Shown piece after piece: positions 21,249-32,810 of a stretch of 40,563 nt of DNA. The DNA comes from Diphasiastrum complanatum. Its lineage: Eukaryota > Streptophyta > Lycopodiopsida > Lycopodiales > Lycopodiaceae. Every line of letters begins with the position of its first letter. Position 1 is the stretch's first letter. Under the pieces are notes generated by a model. That model ran no database searches, had not been told where the DNA came from, and was given only the letters and a program-made list of their open reading frames with translations. The position numbers and the translations under genes are program-made. The stretch lies in NCBI GenBank assembly GCA_029204225.1, contig MU835260.1:1-40563 (forward strand), given 5' to 3'.

Positions 21249-23056
21249 ACCTCTACACAAGCACCTGACACGATAGTATCTCAAGTCACAGGTCTTCCAG
21301 ATCAAGTCACCACCCCACCCACACTGATTACTATGCCAACGCCACCAACATCACCACCGGCACAAGTTTTTTTTTGGGGGAGGGAGGAGTGGGGATATCC
21401 AGTCCCCATGTCACGAAAGCGGCTCAACAACCACAGGCCCAACAAGTCCACACATTGGACACATCGCAATATTTTGATGTTGCGGATCTGTGGAAATAAG
21501 CGACAACGAGCCAGAGAAGGAGAAGCAGCCAGGACGAAGTCTGACCCCTCCACTAACCACCACCACCACCACCACAACAGTTACTAACATCATCCCTCCA
21601 CTACCTCCACCTCCACCTCCATCTTCAGCTCTAACACAACGCTTATTTTTTGGTTTAACCTCACCATCCCACACTCCAGATCAGTACCCAACTCTCACTA
21701 ACCCTGAAAAGCCCACTGAAGCAACCAAGCGCTCGATGATAGGCTATCCGAAACAAGCTACCACATGCATTGGTTGGTGAGCCAATATCAAATGCTCGAG
21801 AGCAAGGTCCAGCATCAAGACCAAGAAATTGTGCAATATCAGAGGCTGGCCAAGGAGAGAAAAAAGAGACAATGAAAGCCAGATCCGTGATGGTCGGGCA
21901 GAAATCCACTCTGGAAGAACAATCTACCTGGGAAGCGATTAAAGCGGCTCTCATTATGCACTTTAAACCAAGAAAGTTCCTAGAAGACCCATTTCTCCTA
22001 CTGAGTAAAGTCAAGATGGAAAAATGAGAAAGGGTCAGGGACTATATTGAACGGGTCAAACATCTACGACCTGAGTGCAGTGCAGCCCTAACTCCCGATT
22101 ATGCGGTGATCATGTGGTTCCTAGCCAGACTACCACGAAGCATCAGAAGAGAACTGAAACGACGGGACCAGTACGCTACTCTGCAAGAAGCTATGGAAGA
22201 TGCCATCAGGGAAGAGGATGAGAGATCTGACGACGAATATCCATCCACCCACACTCCTACTCTCTCGATAGCATCATCATCATCAAACACATCCGCTCTA
22301 TCTACAGAACTGTTGTTGGAGCAAATGACAAAATTACACAAACAGCAGATGGAGCAAATTATGGCACAATTTGATCAAAAACTGAAAGCCTTACAAGAAG
22401 TTGTAGCAACAACACCACATCAACCGGAACCAACCCAGCTATAGTATCCACGACGTGAGAATGTATGGTGTTCAGTGTGCACGCAAAACCATACAGCGAA
22501 TGAGTGTCTAGTCCTAAAGCAAAATCTGAGACTGACACAAAGATTCTGCCATCTGTGCAATGCAACATCGTACGATACGGCATTTTGCCCGTTTAACCCC
22601 CGGATTGTTCAACAGAAGAGAAGTCCTTATCAGACTTCTTATCCATATCATCAAGGGGCACCAAACGCGGCACCAAGGTATGGTGCACCGAATCAGCAAC
22701 AGCATATGGCCTTATCTGCACCACCTGGGCCAGTCAATCAACAAGTAGCCCACGTAAACCTGACAGCAGCGGAACCAGAGATGCAAGTACCACCTCAACC
22801 TGAGCAGCAATAATGGTACGGACCAGATGAACCATTTATGGATCCAGCCATAAATGAATATGTTGCAGCCTATGCATCTCAAACTCAGTGTCAAGGCGGA
22901 AGGAACTACGACTGCTATGGATGTGGTGAAGGACACAGAATTGCGGAATGTCCCTACAAGGGACAATATACATCCTTCTGCCGAGAATGTGGTTATGGAT
23001 ACTGTTACAAGAATTGTCCATTGAGACCTAAAATCAGTGCACCTCTGGAGTTATAG
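21249..23056 (+). pseudogene. Gypsy-B gag
   Basis: A proline/threonine-rich N-terminal part (with a CAC/CCA repeat near 21557 and a poly-proline stretch near 21600) is followed by the gag core. The core has WEAIKAALIMHFKP near 21937, RVRDYIERVKHL near 22032 and WFLARLPRSIRREL at about 22115. A TGA at 22025-22027 splits the core. The tail is rich in Cys: CSVCTQNHTANEC (near 22475), CHLCN...FC, CYGCGEGHRIAEC (near 22914) and CRECGYGYCYKNC. At least two are good CX2CX3HX4C zinc knuckles. Internal stops also follow 22440 and 22810. Confidence 0.8.
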
Positions 23057-25658
23057 TGATCTTAAGGGCATTCCACCAACAGTAGTCCAACACACCATAC
23101 CCTTGGTGGATGGAGCAGTCCCCAAGGTGAGTCGTTACTACCGCTGTAATCCGAACTACACATAGTTGATCAAGCAAGAGTTGCAGAAGTTGTTGGATGC
23201 AAATTTCATTTATGAAATTGAGCACACGGAATGGGTATCATCGATAATTATAGTACCCAAGAAGAACGACAAAATGCGAATATGTGTTAATCTGAAGGCA
23301 ATCAATGCAGTCACCAAAAAGGATAATTTTCCTTTACCATTTACGGAAAGTGTCCTCGATAGAGTAGCTGGCGCCAAAGTCTATAGTTTTTTAGACGGCT
23401 TCAGCGGCTACAACCAGGTGAAGATAGCCCCCCAAGACCAACACAAGACATCATTTGCCATGGAATGGGGACCCTATGCCTATAAAGTGATGCCATTCGG
23501 ACTTTGCAATGCCCCAAGCACCTTTCAGCGTGTCATGCAGGTGACATTCAACAAATATTTGCAAAAATTTCTGGAAATTTTCTTGGACGAACTGTGCGTG
23601 CATGGGCCAGATTCAGAACACTTATCCAATTTGGACAAGGTGCTACAAAAATGCCGCAACTTCTAGATCTCCTTGAATCCTAAAAAATGTCAATTTTGGG
23701 TGACACGGCTTGATCTCGGCCATATAGTGTCAAGACACAGGATCGCCATAGACCTATCAAAGATCAGGATCATTGTTGATCTACCACCATTGGGGACAAT
23801 CCACGAAGTCTACATCTTCATGGGTCATGCTAACTATTATAGGATCTTCATTCTTGATTTTGCGGAGTTAGCCCGACCAATTTACAAATACACAATGGAT
23901 CCACATTGGAACGAGGAAGTCCTAAAGGCTTTCCAAAAGCTTAAGGATGCATTGGTTTCAGCACCAATCTTACGCCCACCCAATCGGTCCATTGAGTTTC
24001 ATGTGCATACGAACGCATCAAAGTATGCAGTTGGAATAGTGTTAGCCCAGCCAGGTGAACACAAAAAGGATTTTTCAATCCGATTTGCAAGCCGACAGCT
24101 CAGTGATACAGAAATGAATTATTCAACCACAGAGCGGGAAGCACTGACAATGATCTATGCGGTTAAGAAATTTTGGCACTACCTGATGGCCACACATTTC
24201 GCTTTTTATACGGACCATCAACCCTTGCTCTATCTCATTAACAAGACTTGCACCACTGGGAGAATCACCAGATGGCTACTTCTGTTGTTGGAGTTTGATT
24301 TTTGGATAGTAGTTTGCAAGGGAAAACAACACTACATGGCAGATCATGTGTTGTGAATCAAGGGAAAGGAGGTTGCAACCTAACCCGACGATGAGCTGGC
24401 CGATGCTGCCTTATTTTACGTGGACACAGTACCAGAATGGGCTGCCGACATTGTTGCATATCTAATGCGGGGCCAACCAGACAAATCACTATCAAAGGTG
24501 GATCAGTAAAAATTGATCTTGAAGGCTAGACCTTATCAGCTGATTGTCGGCCAGTTGTATCAAAGAGGACCAGACATGATTCTTCGACGGTGTATTCTCC
24601 CTCATAAGGCCACCCAGATCATTTCGCTTTCACATGAAGGCATGGGTGGAGGCCATTTTGCATCTGACATTACAATTCACAAGATCAGAATGTTGGTGAC
24701 CAACAATTCATAAGGATACGGAGGAATACTTGAGAAAGTGCAATGTGTGCCAAAGGGTGAGGAGACCAACGAGATTGAATTATGACCTATTGCACCCGGT
24801 CCTAGCCCAAGCAAAGTGAGGATTGGATTACATCGGTCCAATTCACCCTGCAGCAAGAGTTCCCAAGTTCGATACATAATCGTAGCCATGGACTATCTCA
24901 CCAAGTGGGTCGAAGCCAAGGTAGTAAGAGTAGTTGATGCTAGGACCACTACCAAGTTCCTTTATGAAAATATCATTGTGCGCTTTGGATGCCCGGTGGA
25001 GCTAGTCAGTGATCGCGGAAGTCATTTCATCAATGAGACCATCAAGGTCCTGTTGGAGGAATTCTTCGTGATCCATAGGACCAATGCACCTTATTATCCT
25101 CGTGGTAATGGGCAAGCAGAATCATCCAATAAGATCCTGTGTAGCGTGCTTACGAAAATAGTTGAAGCTAGCAGATCAGATTGGGAACATAAGATGCATG
25201 TTGCTCTGTGGGCATTCAGGACAGCATATAAGGGAAGCACTGTTCAAACACCTTTCCAATTGGTATATGGTCAGGATGTTGTAATGCCAGTAGAGTTTCT
25301 AGTTCCTTCATTAAGGATTGCCACAATGCAACGTTTGAATGAATCCAAATCTCTACAACTATGCCACGAAGCTCTGCACAAACTTTGTGAAACACGCTTA
25401 CTAGCTGTGCATGCGCTAGCAGCTGAAAAGGAAAGACACAAAGCTTGGCATGATCACAGGTTACAAAAGAAGGATCTTCGCTCTGGAGATCTGGTCCTGA
25501 TGTATAAAACCAAGGTGATCAAGGGAAAATTAAAATTCACAACTGAAGGTCCTTATCGGATCAATAAAATTCTTAATCATGGAGCCGTGAATTTAGAGAA
25601 GCTAGATGGGACACCGTTCGATACACCCATCAATAGTAGCCAGTTGCACAAGTACTAG
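23057..25658 (+). pseudogene. Gypsy-B pol: RT, RNase H and integrase
   Basis: RT opens WSYSDLKGIPP (about 23050) with a stop near 23163, then 23166-23666 with WVSSIIIVPKKN, FLDGFSGYNQV and PFGLCNAPSTFQRVM. The second catalytic box is FLDEL (23580-23594) instead of FLDD. RNase H (23673-24356) has HTNASKYAVG, where the first Asp is Asn, then REALTMIYAVKKF and YTDHQPL. After a stop at about 24356 comes the linker, the HHCC zone (HEGMGGGHF, CNVCQ, frameshifted), and 24816-25658 with VSDRGSHF and GNGQAESSNK. The integrase DDE residues are retained and the C-terminus is intact. Confidence 0.9.
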
Positions 25659-26711
25659 CCACCACAGTGAGATAGATCCAGATTGGTGGTGGCACGTTAC
25701 GAAAAGCTATTCGGATAGGCCATCACCACAAGATCTAGGAAGATCAAGCCAAATCAAGCTAGATCCATCAAGATTCGGCCAGATCTAACAAGATCAGGAA
25801 AATCCATCAGAATCTAAGAGGAATCTAGATCCAGATGGGATAAAAAAAGAAGCAGGTCATCATATTATGCCAATAAGTCTCCCAAATTTGCATATCAGAG
25901 ACCTCGATCTCAGTAACTATGGCAAATTAAGGGCAAAATTCAACCAAAACTGATGGATCTGTTACCAAATATCTATCAGAACTTTCAGAGAACTACCCAC
26001 AATCAAATCTAACATGGATGAAGTAGATTACCAGTTTGCAAAAGTCAAAAATCAGAGAATATCAAGATCTCGTCAAAAATCACTCTAAAAGAACATTTCT
26101 TTCATGATTTTAAGAGATCCCTTGAGAGATAGCTCTTGAGACTTGGACAATCACTAGATCTAACCTAGATGCATCCATAAAAATCTCCGTGAGAGTTCTT
26201 GATGGAGAAATTTTTATTTTTGAGTGTGTGCGAGGGTTTCCAGAGGCTGAATCTTCAGAACCTTCATAGAGAGTTGAACCCTCGCAGACAGTTTGAACCC
26301 TCGCAGAACCTTCGCAGGGCAGTCAAATCACCTTCTGAACTCTCGCAGACTTCTCTGAGGTCTTAGAATTTTGTGAAGAGGTCCTTGCCAAAATTTGGGT
26401 GGAACTGAACAAGGAAAAGTGGATATTATCTAATACGGACTCTAAATTCTGCTATATAAGGGCTGAATTCGAGTCATTTGTCACATTTGTTGGCGAAGCT
26501 CTGCTCAAATTTTCACTAAAATTTCCAAGTTCTCTGTTTGCGACCAAACTTCCTACAAGTTGTCATTTGCACATACAAAACACAGATTTGCATTTTGAAC
26601 TACAGTTTTTGCCATTCGACACTCGTTATTCACAGTTTTTTTTATCGTTTCCACATCTTTTTACGTTTTCCACCGTTTTTCCTACTTTTTCGCCCAACTA
26701 TCACTGCTAAC
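25659..26711 (+). promoter_or_regulatory. LTR-like non-coding stretch with TATA box
   Basis: It begins with a hairpin right after the pol stop (GCCACCAC...GTGGTGGC, 25658-25693) and then many agatc/gatcta repeats (25725-25850). The phrase GAACCCTCGCAGA recurs at 26275-26356. A good TATA box, CTATATAAGG, lies at 26452-26461, about 250 bp before the ATG at 26712. It may be the Gypsy-B 3' LTR or the 5' LTR of the next unit. No matching copy or primer site was found. Confidence 0.4.
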
Positions 26712-29700
26712 ATGGCCTCCTCATCCTCTGAAGACTTTGGCACCAAGCAGGTGATCCAGCATGAAACCCTCTAACACTCTAATTCAACCATGGCTTCAGA
26801 CAGCCGGCCCACTTCTTGAGGCAATGGATTTTTTCCCGGCGCTTTTCCATTCTGAGATTAACATGGGCCTCGCCCTTCACGCTTACGCCACATGGGACGC
26901 GTCGAAGTCACGCTTGCACTTCCTGTACCAAGGTACCACGTACAAGGTCAGGATTAATGCAAACTCGATGGTCACCATTGGCATTATGTCTGGTGACCGT
27001 CAGCCCATCTCCCATCATCAGGCAAAAATTCTGATCAAACCTTTTGTCACCCAAACTGCACCAGAAATTCCAATCCAGACTAACAATGGTTACTTGATAG
27101 ATGCTATCACGGAACCTGTCATTCAGGCGGCTGTGCATCTATTGAACAACTTTCTAGTTGTTTCAACATTTCGCAAGGACAAAATAGTCCAAGCTGCTGA
27201 GTCAGATAGTGAAATCCTTTCTGGCATTCCCTGGCCCCTCAGTTGTGCCATACAACTGGCATAGCTTTCTCATTCACGAACTGACCATCTCCATCAAACC
27301 CAATAACCGTGAGCATATCGTAGCAGGCCTCCTCTTGTGTAATTTTGCATGTGCACTTCTCGAGATGAAAGTGCAAGGTTTCCACCATTCAATCCTTTTG
27401 TCTTCCATCGTGCCGCGCACACTAACCTCTATCCATCATCTGTAGCATCCACCTCCTCCCAACCTGCAGTTATTGACACAACGGCCAACAAACGAATGTG
27501 TGGCGCTACCTCTTCATCCTCATCTCCACCTACTACCCGAAGATGCACCACCACCACCGCACTAACCACTCCATCAACCACCACCACTTCTTCTTCCGTG
27601 CAGCCCTCCTCTCTTGTCTCTATTGTCACTACCCCTCTTCGACTGTTTCTGTTTTCATCCTCGTTTTCTCTGTCGATACCACTCCCATTTCTGTTCCATT
27701 ATCCACTATCTCTTCCATCACCATCGCATCCTCCATCACTCATGTCACCAATGTCGCTCCTCTCCAGTTTAATCCCTCTGATTCTCAGTTGTCTCCTGAC
27801 ACTCTGGCGTGGATGCAAGTCATCAACTTTTCACCCCCATGCCAGACCATTTTTGCTCCATCCTCATCTTTCGTGCTCCACATCACACTTCAGTTCTCCT
27901 CTGTTACACCCATCCTCTCGTTTGGACAAACCGTTCTCACCTCCGTTTCCACTGCTGCTTCTCTCACTCCACCTGTTTCGCCACCAAAGGTTGCCGAGGG
28001 CAACCAACCGTTGCCGGATGACGCATTTGTTCAGACAATCTTTATACCATAGCCAGATCGGAGTGATCCCACTGTCCCAGATGACATCAGGTCTCTCAAG
28101 AATCTGATTGAAGACAATGACGACGGAACTCCACAAGTCATCGGGGCCGCTACCACACAAGCCCCTATCAGTGCTAGCGTATCGGCCAACCGACTAAACG
28201 ATGGCGTACCAGACCCTGGGCATATACATCCTGGAGGCGGTAGCAGCCAAGGCTATTTTGAAAAGCAAGGTACTCCACCTGGCAACAAACAACACACAAC
28301 TGCGAGCGACAATTACAAAGCAGCAGCTCGAGCTAATTCTAGCTCAACAACATGAACAAGAAGGGCACCGAAAGATTGCAAGCTGCAGCAGAAGGAGGAT
28401 GGCCTCAACCTATACATCCAAAGCCTCTCCAAAGTGCTGACAGAGGCTTCCACGAAGGTGCGGGAGCTTCAATCCGAAGCATCCCAATGGCTTGCTCCCC
28501 TCCAAGCGCAACTACAAATTTACGAAGCAAAGAATACGCGCCTGGGGGCAAAAGTCAAAGCCCTACAAAGTGAAAAGCTCGTCTGGTTAGCTCAACTTGC
28601 ACCAGACTCAAGGCCGCTATCTGAATCAGAGATGAATCTCTTTAGGCATCAGGTGCAGGTATATAGCCAAACATTAACCAACTACCAAGCAGAGTTCGAT
28701 AAATACCAGACAAGCGCAAGTAGCTCGCCCAGGCCAAACAAGCCCTCAAGGCTTTCCAACAATACATGGAGAAGAAGGCCTAGCCCACCCCCGTGGTGAT
28801 TCCACTGCCACCCGTTTTTGACGCTGCACAGGCCAGTACGAGCCAGGACCAAAGCCAGCAAGTAGCAGGGGGGTTCAGTCAAGATCAAGGGTCCAAAGGC
28901 CAAGACCAAGGACCAACAGATACGGGTGTTGAGACACGAGACCAAGGCCAAGGCGCAGGTCCCAGCCAAAGCCAAGAGGAAGGACATGCATCATCATCCA
29001 GAGGTTCGCGCACCATATCTGCCAGCCGGGCCTTCCGAAGACCAAAGTCCGTGGAGGAGAAAATAAATGAATTCCTAGCAAAGTATCCCCACGAGTCATC
29101 AAGAGACGGTTGGCAGATATCTTTTTCAGCTCAGACAATAAAGGACAAGGAGCTACAAGCATTACCTGCCCTCCAACCACAACCAGAGTGGCGTCATCAG
29201 CTTTTTGAAAGAGACCCTACGACCATCAGGGCCTATGTGACAAGTTCGCAACAACTACGGGTGAACGCGCACTTCCTGCCATGCACACGACGATTCAAAT
29301 GGGCGGAATGCGGCACCCCTCTGGACAAGATCACAATTCAAAATTTCAATTGGCCAAAAATTCCATCAAAGCGTGGTTGGGATACGAATTTAGACGCCAG
29401 AAGGGCTCTCACGATATTCGCCAATACATATTTCAATTGCCCTGATCCAACAGTCCGCGCGGCAATCACTTACGCCCAGGACTTAGAGAATTTAATGGGG
29501 ATTGAAACTAAATGGGACAATCCCCCCGACCATTCTTTGATCCTAATACGGCGCTAGCTTTTAACAAAGTCGAAGATCAGTTGCCAGTCGCTCGTGTGTC
29601 TGCCTTCCTTGGCGATCCCTGGACGCGTAGATTCCAAGTGTGGGTCGACCAGGACTGGCTGACAAGTCCACAAGTCCCTTCACACGCCAAAGGACTTGAT

Positions 29701-29886
29701 GAAACTGGACTGCATCAATTTTATGGAAGATGTCATGGGCTACATGATCCAGCAGAGGCGGGCAAAGAAGACTCTTTACTGAACCGACAGAGTGCCGAGG
29801 TACCGGCACTACTTCAGGCCGTGGGTCCTGTTGAAATGTGTTGCGAGGGCATGGCATTCTGCGCGTATAAGCTCATGGCCCAATGA
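26712..29886 (+). pseudogene. Unrecognised multidomain reading frame, broken by frameshifts
   Basis: I do not recognise it. From an ATG at 26712 (MASSSSEDFG) coding-like sequence passes through all three frames: an N-terminal globular part (26761-27440, AMDFFPALFHSEINMGLALH); a Ser/Thr/Pro-rich linker (about 27440-28050); a predicted coiled coil (28225-28730, VRELQSEASQWLAPLQAQL); a Gln/Gly/Asp-rich linker (28800-29040); and a C-terminal domain (29040-29886, RRPKSVEEKINEFLAKYP, WAECGTPLDKITIQNFNWP). Frameshifts are near 26765, 27250, 27450-27600, 28380, 28720 and 29520, with a TAG at 28050. Position after a TATA box and next to Gypsy-B suggests an accessory ORF of a Tat/Ogre-type retrotransposon; a captured or decayed host gene is possible. 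Confidence 0.5.
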
Positions 29887-30560
29887 GCACACAAGCTAAG
29901 TTGTAATTACAATAATAGGCTTGGGACCTTTGTAAGTAAAATAAAACTTGAGGCCCAAGGTCAATTTTGAACTTAGAGATTACTTTTTTAGAGTTGGGTC
30001 CAATTTGGGACTCACACGAATATTGTGAATTTCAATGTACTTTTTGTGGACCCTTCAATCAAGTTGGGTCCAAGATGAATAGATAGGATCAATGTAAATA
30101 TTAGCCAATAGGATTTTGGGGCAAGGGCCTTCCCCACTTTATAAAAAGGCACCATTTGTACTCTATTGGGATGCTTAATAGAGAGGAGGAGACTCTATCA
30201 TTTTGGGAGCTCAAGCATCCTCATTTGCTAATCACTCTTGCTTATGCCATTGTTGTGGTTTGCTTGTTATTTCCATTTCTCATACTTTTTGTTTATGCTA
30301 GTTAAGGTTTTTCCATAAGCAATGAAATTGAGCATTTGAGCTAACCTCCATCTCATCTCTCTCACTCTCTTTTACCCTCTTTCCCTCTTTTCCTCTTCTC
30401 TTCTTCTCTACTTCTCTTCTCATTCACCCTCAATCATGATGAAGTTAGTTAGGGGAGTAGAGTTAGTGTGAGTAGTATTAGTGGAGGTAGAGTTAGATAA
30501 AAAGTAGGCAACTAGAAGTAGCATCTATGCATAGTTAGGTGCCTATCCAGTGAACTAACC
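29887..30560 (+). promoter_or_regulatory. LTR-like promoter with CCAAT and TATA boxes
   Basis: CCAAT (30105-30109) lies 31 bp before TATAAAAAGG (30140-30149). A transcript start would fall near 30170, inside a possible R-region hairpin (GGATGCTT...AAGCATCC). The phrase AGTTGGGTCCAA is repeated at about 29993 and 30063. A polypyrimidine run covers about 30355-30422. The layout is that of an LTR plus leader, but the edges and a partner LTR were not found. Confidence 0.4.
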
Positions 30561-30561
30561 C

Positions 30562-31190
30562 ATGTTGACACGCGGGAGGGCTATTACAACGTCGGATCGA
30601 AGTCCCTACATTGTGTGTTGGCATGAAAAAAGGGTGCAAGCCGCAGCTGATTTCCTTGCGGATATGCAAGAAATATTACAGTTGGCTAAAGATAGCATAA
30701 GAAGTGTCCAAGACAGGGCAATGCACTATGTTGATCTATCTCGGAAACACAAGGTATTATTGGTCAATGATTGGGTGCTTATGAAGGTCCTAGTCACTCT
30801 AGGGGCTTGAAAACTATTAAGTGTGCAAAGTTGGCGCCTAGGTATTGTGGTCCTTTTAAGGTTATCCAAGTGATAAACAAGGTCGCATACAAACTAGACC
30901 TTTCAGCTAATGTTTGAATTCATCATGTTTTTCATGTTAATAAGTTGAAACCCTCGTTCAGGGTTGGGAAAACCCTGGTCCCTGTGGAAGATCTAGTGGA
31001 ACTTCTTCGTGATGAGTCCACAAGTGTACCACCTGAACCCGAGGTGATTGTTAATAGCCGGAAGAAAACTCCAAGGAATAGAGTGTTTCGGGAATTTTTA
31101 GTCAGGTGGAGGGGCAAATCCGAAGAAGAGGATACTCAGGAAAAATGAGGCTGATCTCCAAAAGAATTTTCCAAATTTTTTTCTACAAGG
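30562..31190 (+). pseudogene. Chromovirus integrase C-terminus and chromodomain remnant
   Basis: Ty3/Gypsy pol end. FLADMQEILQLAKDSIRSVQDRA (from about 30650) and DWVLMKV are the integrase C-terminal helix and strand. A frameshift at about 30805 is followed by [30 protein letters not shown] follows at about 30915, after a stop in the preceding codons. The chromodomain reads FLVRWRGKSEEEDT near 31097, with an upstream VNSRKKTPRNRVFREF. RT, RNase H and the integrase core are absent. Chromodomains of this group bind chromatin and guide insertion (family knowledge). Confidence 0.85.
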
Positions 31191-31885
31191 AACATTTTAA
31201 GTTTAGGGGGAAAGAATGCTATATACCTATGTAACTAGCAGTACTTCATTGACCAGTATACAAGCACAACTTGGGCAATGGGATCTAGTAGGCGGACACA
31301 CTTCCAAGGTGTCCATTGAGTTCCCAACTCCCACAAGAAAGACATTCAAAGAGTCATAGGTTATGGAAGAAGTCTCTTGTCCTTCCATAAGCCTATGAAG
31401 GTTCTTTAACTCCCCTAGGCCTCTCTCTTTCTCATTGGTTGTGCATGGAACTCCATAGTGTATTGGAGGGTGCCATTTGCCATCTATATGAGGGGAGGAG
31501 GGCGCCCATAGGGAGGGGGATAGATCTCTTTTGTTTGTTATGCTTATGCTCTAGTGTGGCTACTAGTGTATAGAGTGTTTTCTTGTGTGTAGTATGCTTA
31601 GGGTTTGGATCTTGCTTATGGTAGGGGGGGCATAAGTAGGGTTTGGATCTTGAGTATGCTATGGTTTGTAATGGTATGCTTGTGATTAGTTATTGGTTAG
31701 CAAGGGGGTGCTAGATTAGCCAAGTTGCAGAATTGCATGTGCTAGCTAGCTATGGTTAGGTGGTGAATACTTGAGGCCACTTATTATCTACCTTTGTGAT
31801 TAAGATTAGGGACACAAGTAGAGGAGAGATCCATGGAGGCTTGAAGATCCTTACTTGCAGGTGGAGGCATCCTAGCTTGGATTTG
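31191..31885 (+). other. Polypurine-like tract and possible 3' LTR of the chromovirus
   Basis: AGTTTAGGGGGAAAGAA at about 31199-31215 is a polypurine tract, followed by TGCTATATACC as a possible LTR start. Downstream are a TATATGAGGGG box near 31485 and two copies of TAGGGTTTGGATCTTG (about 31599 and 31636). No second LTR copy was recognised; 29887-30560 does not align with it by eye. Confidence 0.4.
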
Positions 31886-32810
31886 AGTATTGTCTGTAGG
31901 TGATGCAAAATACTTCATAACGTTTATTGATGACTTCAGCAAGTTCGCTGTAGTATACTTTATTCGTATAAAATCAGAAGCTTTCAAGAAATTCGTTGAG
32001 TACACGAATTGGGCTGAGAAGCAGACAGACAACAAGTTGAAGCAAATTCGCACAGATCGTGGAGGTGAGTACATTTCCAACGAATTCAAAACTTATTGTA
32101 CTGATTGAGCTATTATGCATACGAAGACTGCATCATACACACCTCAGCACAATGGAATTGCTGAACAAATAAATCGTACACTAATGGAAGCCTCTAGGTG
32201 TATGATGGCTCATGAGAAAGCACCAAAACAGTTGTGGGCGGAAGCAGTGGCTACATCAAATTATCTTCGGAATCGAATTCTGAAATCTCGAATACCAGAT
32301 AAAACTCCTCATGAAATATGGTGGAAGTCAAAGCCAAATCTGGCTCATGTTCGGACACTTGGATGTGCAGTTTACGTGCACATACCAGACAAATTGAGAA
32401 AAAAACTCGATGAATAGACAGAACAAGGTTTTCTGGTAGGATTCGAGTTACATTCGTCATATTATCGAGTCTACATACTTGAAACTGGCAGAATAAAAGT
32501 TGTTCGAGATGTCAAATTCGATGAGTCAAAGTACATAGCAAACAATGACTTGGTCAACTATAAAACTCTCAAAACTTATTATGATTTAACAACGACAAAA
32601 GTTAAACAAGCATATGATGAATGAGAATTACCAAATTCAGAGGGAGTTCAAGATCGAGTACATGAAAGACTCGAATCACCAATTCGAATTCAAGCAGATC
32701 AAGTCGAACCCGAAAATGCAGAACTCTACCTTTCAAGGATTTCAATCCCACTCATGTACACATGGCAACATAAGAATAGAAGAAAGTTTTGTGAACATGA
32801 TCCAATAGCA
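31886..32810 (+). pseudogene. Copia integrase remnant
   Basis: Starts abruptly at GDAKYFITFIDDFSKF (about 31899) and continues with IRTDRGGEYISNEF (catalytic Asp present), a TGA at 32106-32108, SYTPQHNGIAEQINRTL (catalytic Glu zone, usually VAERxNRT), KQLWAEAVATSNYLRNR, and GCAVYVHIPDKLRKKLDE with a TAG at 32415. VVRDVKFDESK follows, then the start of the linker to RT. Gag, protease and RT are not present nearby. Confidence 0.85.

Larger units (their letters stand above)
21249..25658 (+). mobile_element. Gypsy-B: Ty3/Gypsy (Tat/Athila-like) element lacking protease
   Basis: Plus-strand gag followed directly by RT, RNase H and integrase. The integrase ends NSSQLHKY without a chromodomain, as in the Tat/Athila branch. 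Protease is missing at the gag-RT join near 23045. No LTR pair was located: the left end abuts Copia-B's target site and the right end runs into an LTR-like stretch at 25.7-26.5 kb. Multiple single-base stops and frameshifts remain in all parts. Confidence 0.8.

Noticed and set aside
21302-21674. Minus-strand Trp/Val/Gly-rich frames
   Set aside because: Reverse-strand readings of the CAC/CCA repeats in Gypsy-B gag.
27429-27629. Val/Glu/Asp-rich minus-strand frame
   Set aside because: Antisense of the Ser/Thr/Pro-rich linker in the unrecognised plus-strand reading frame.
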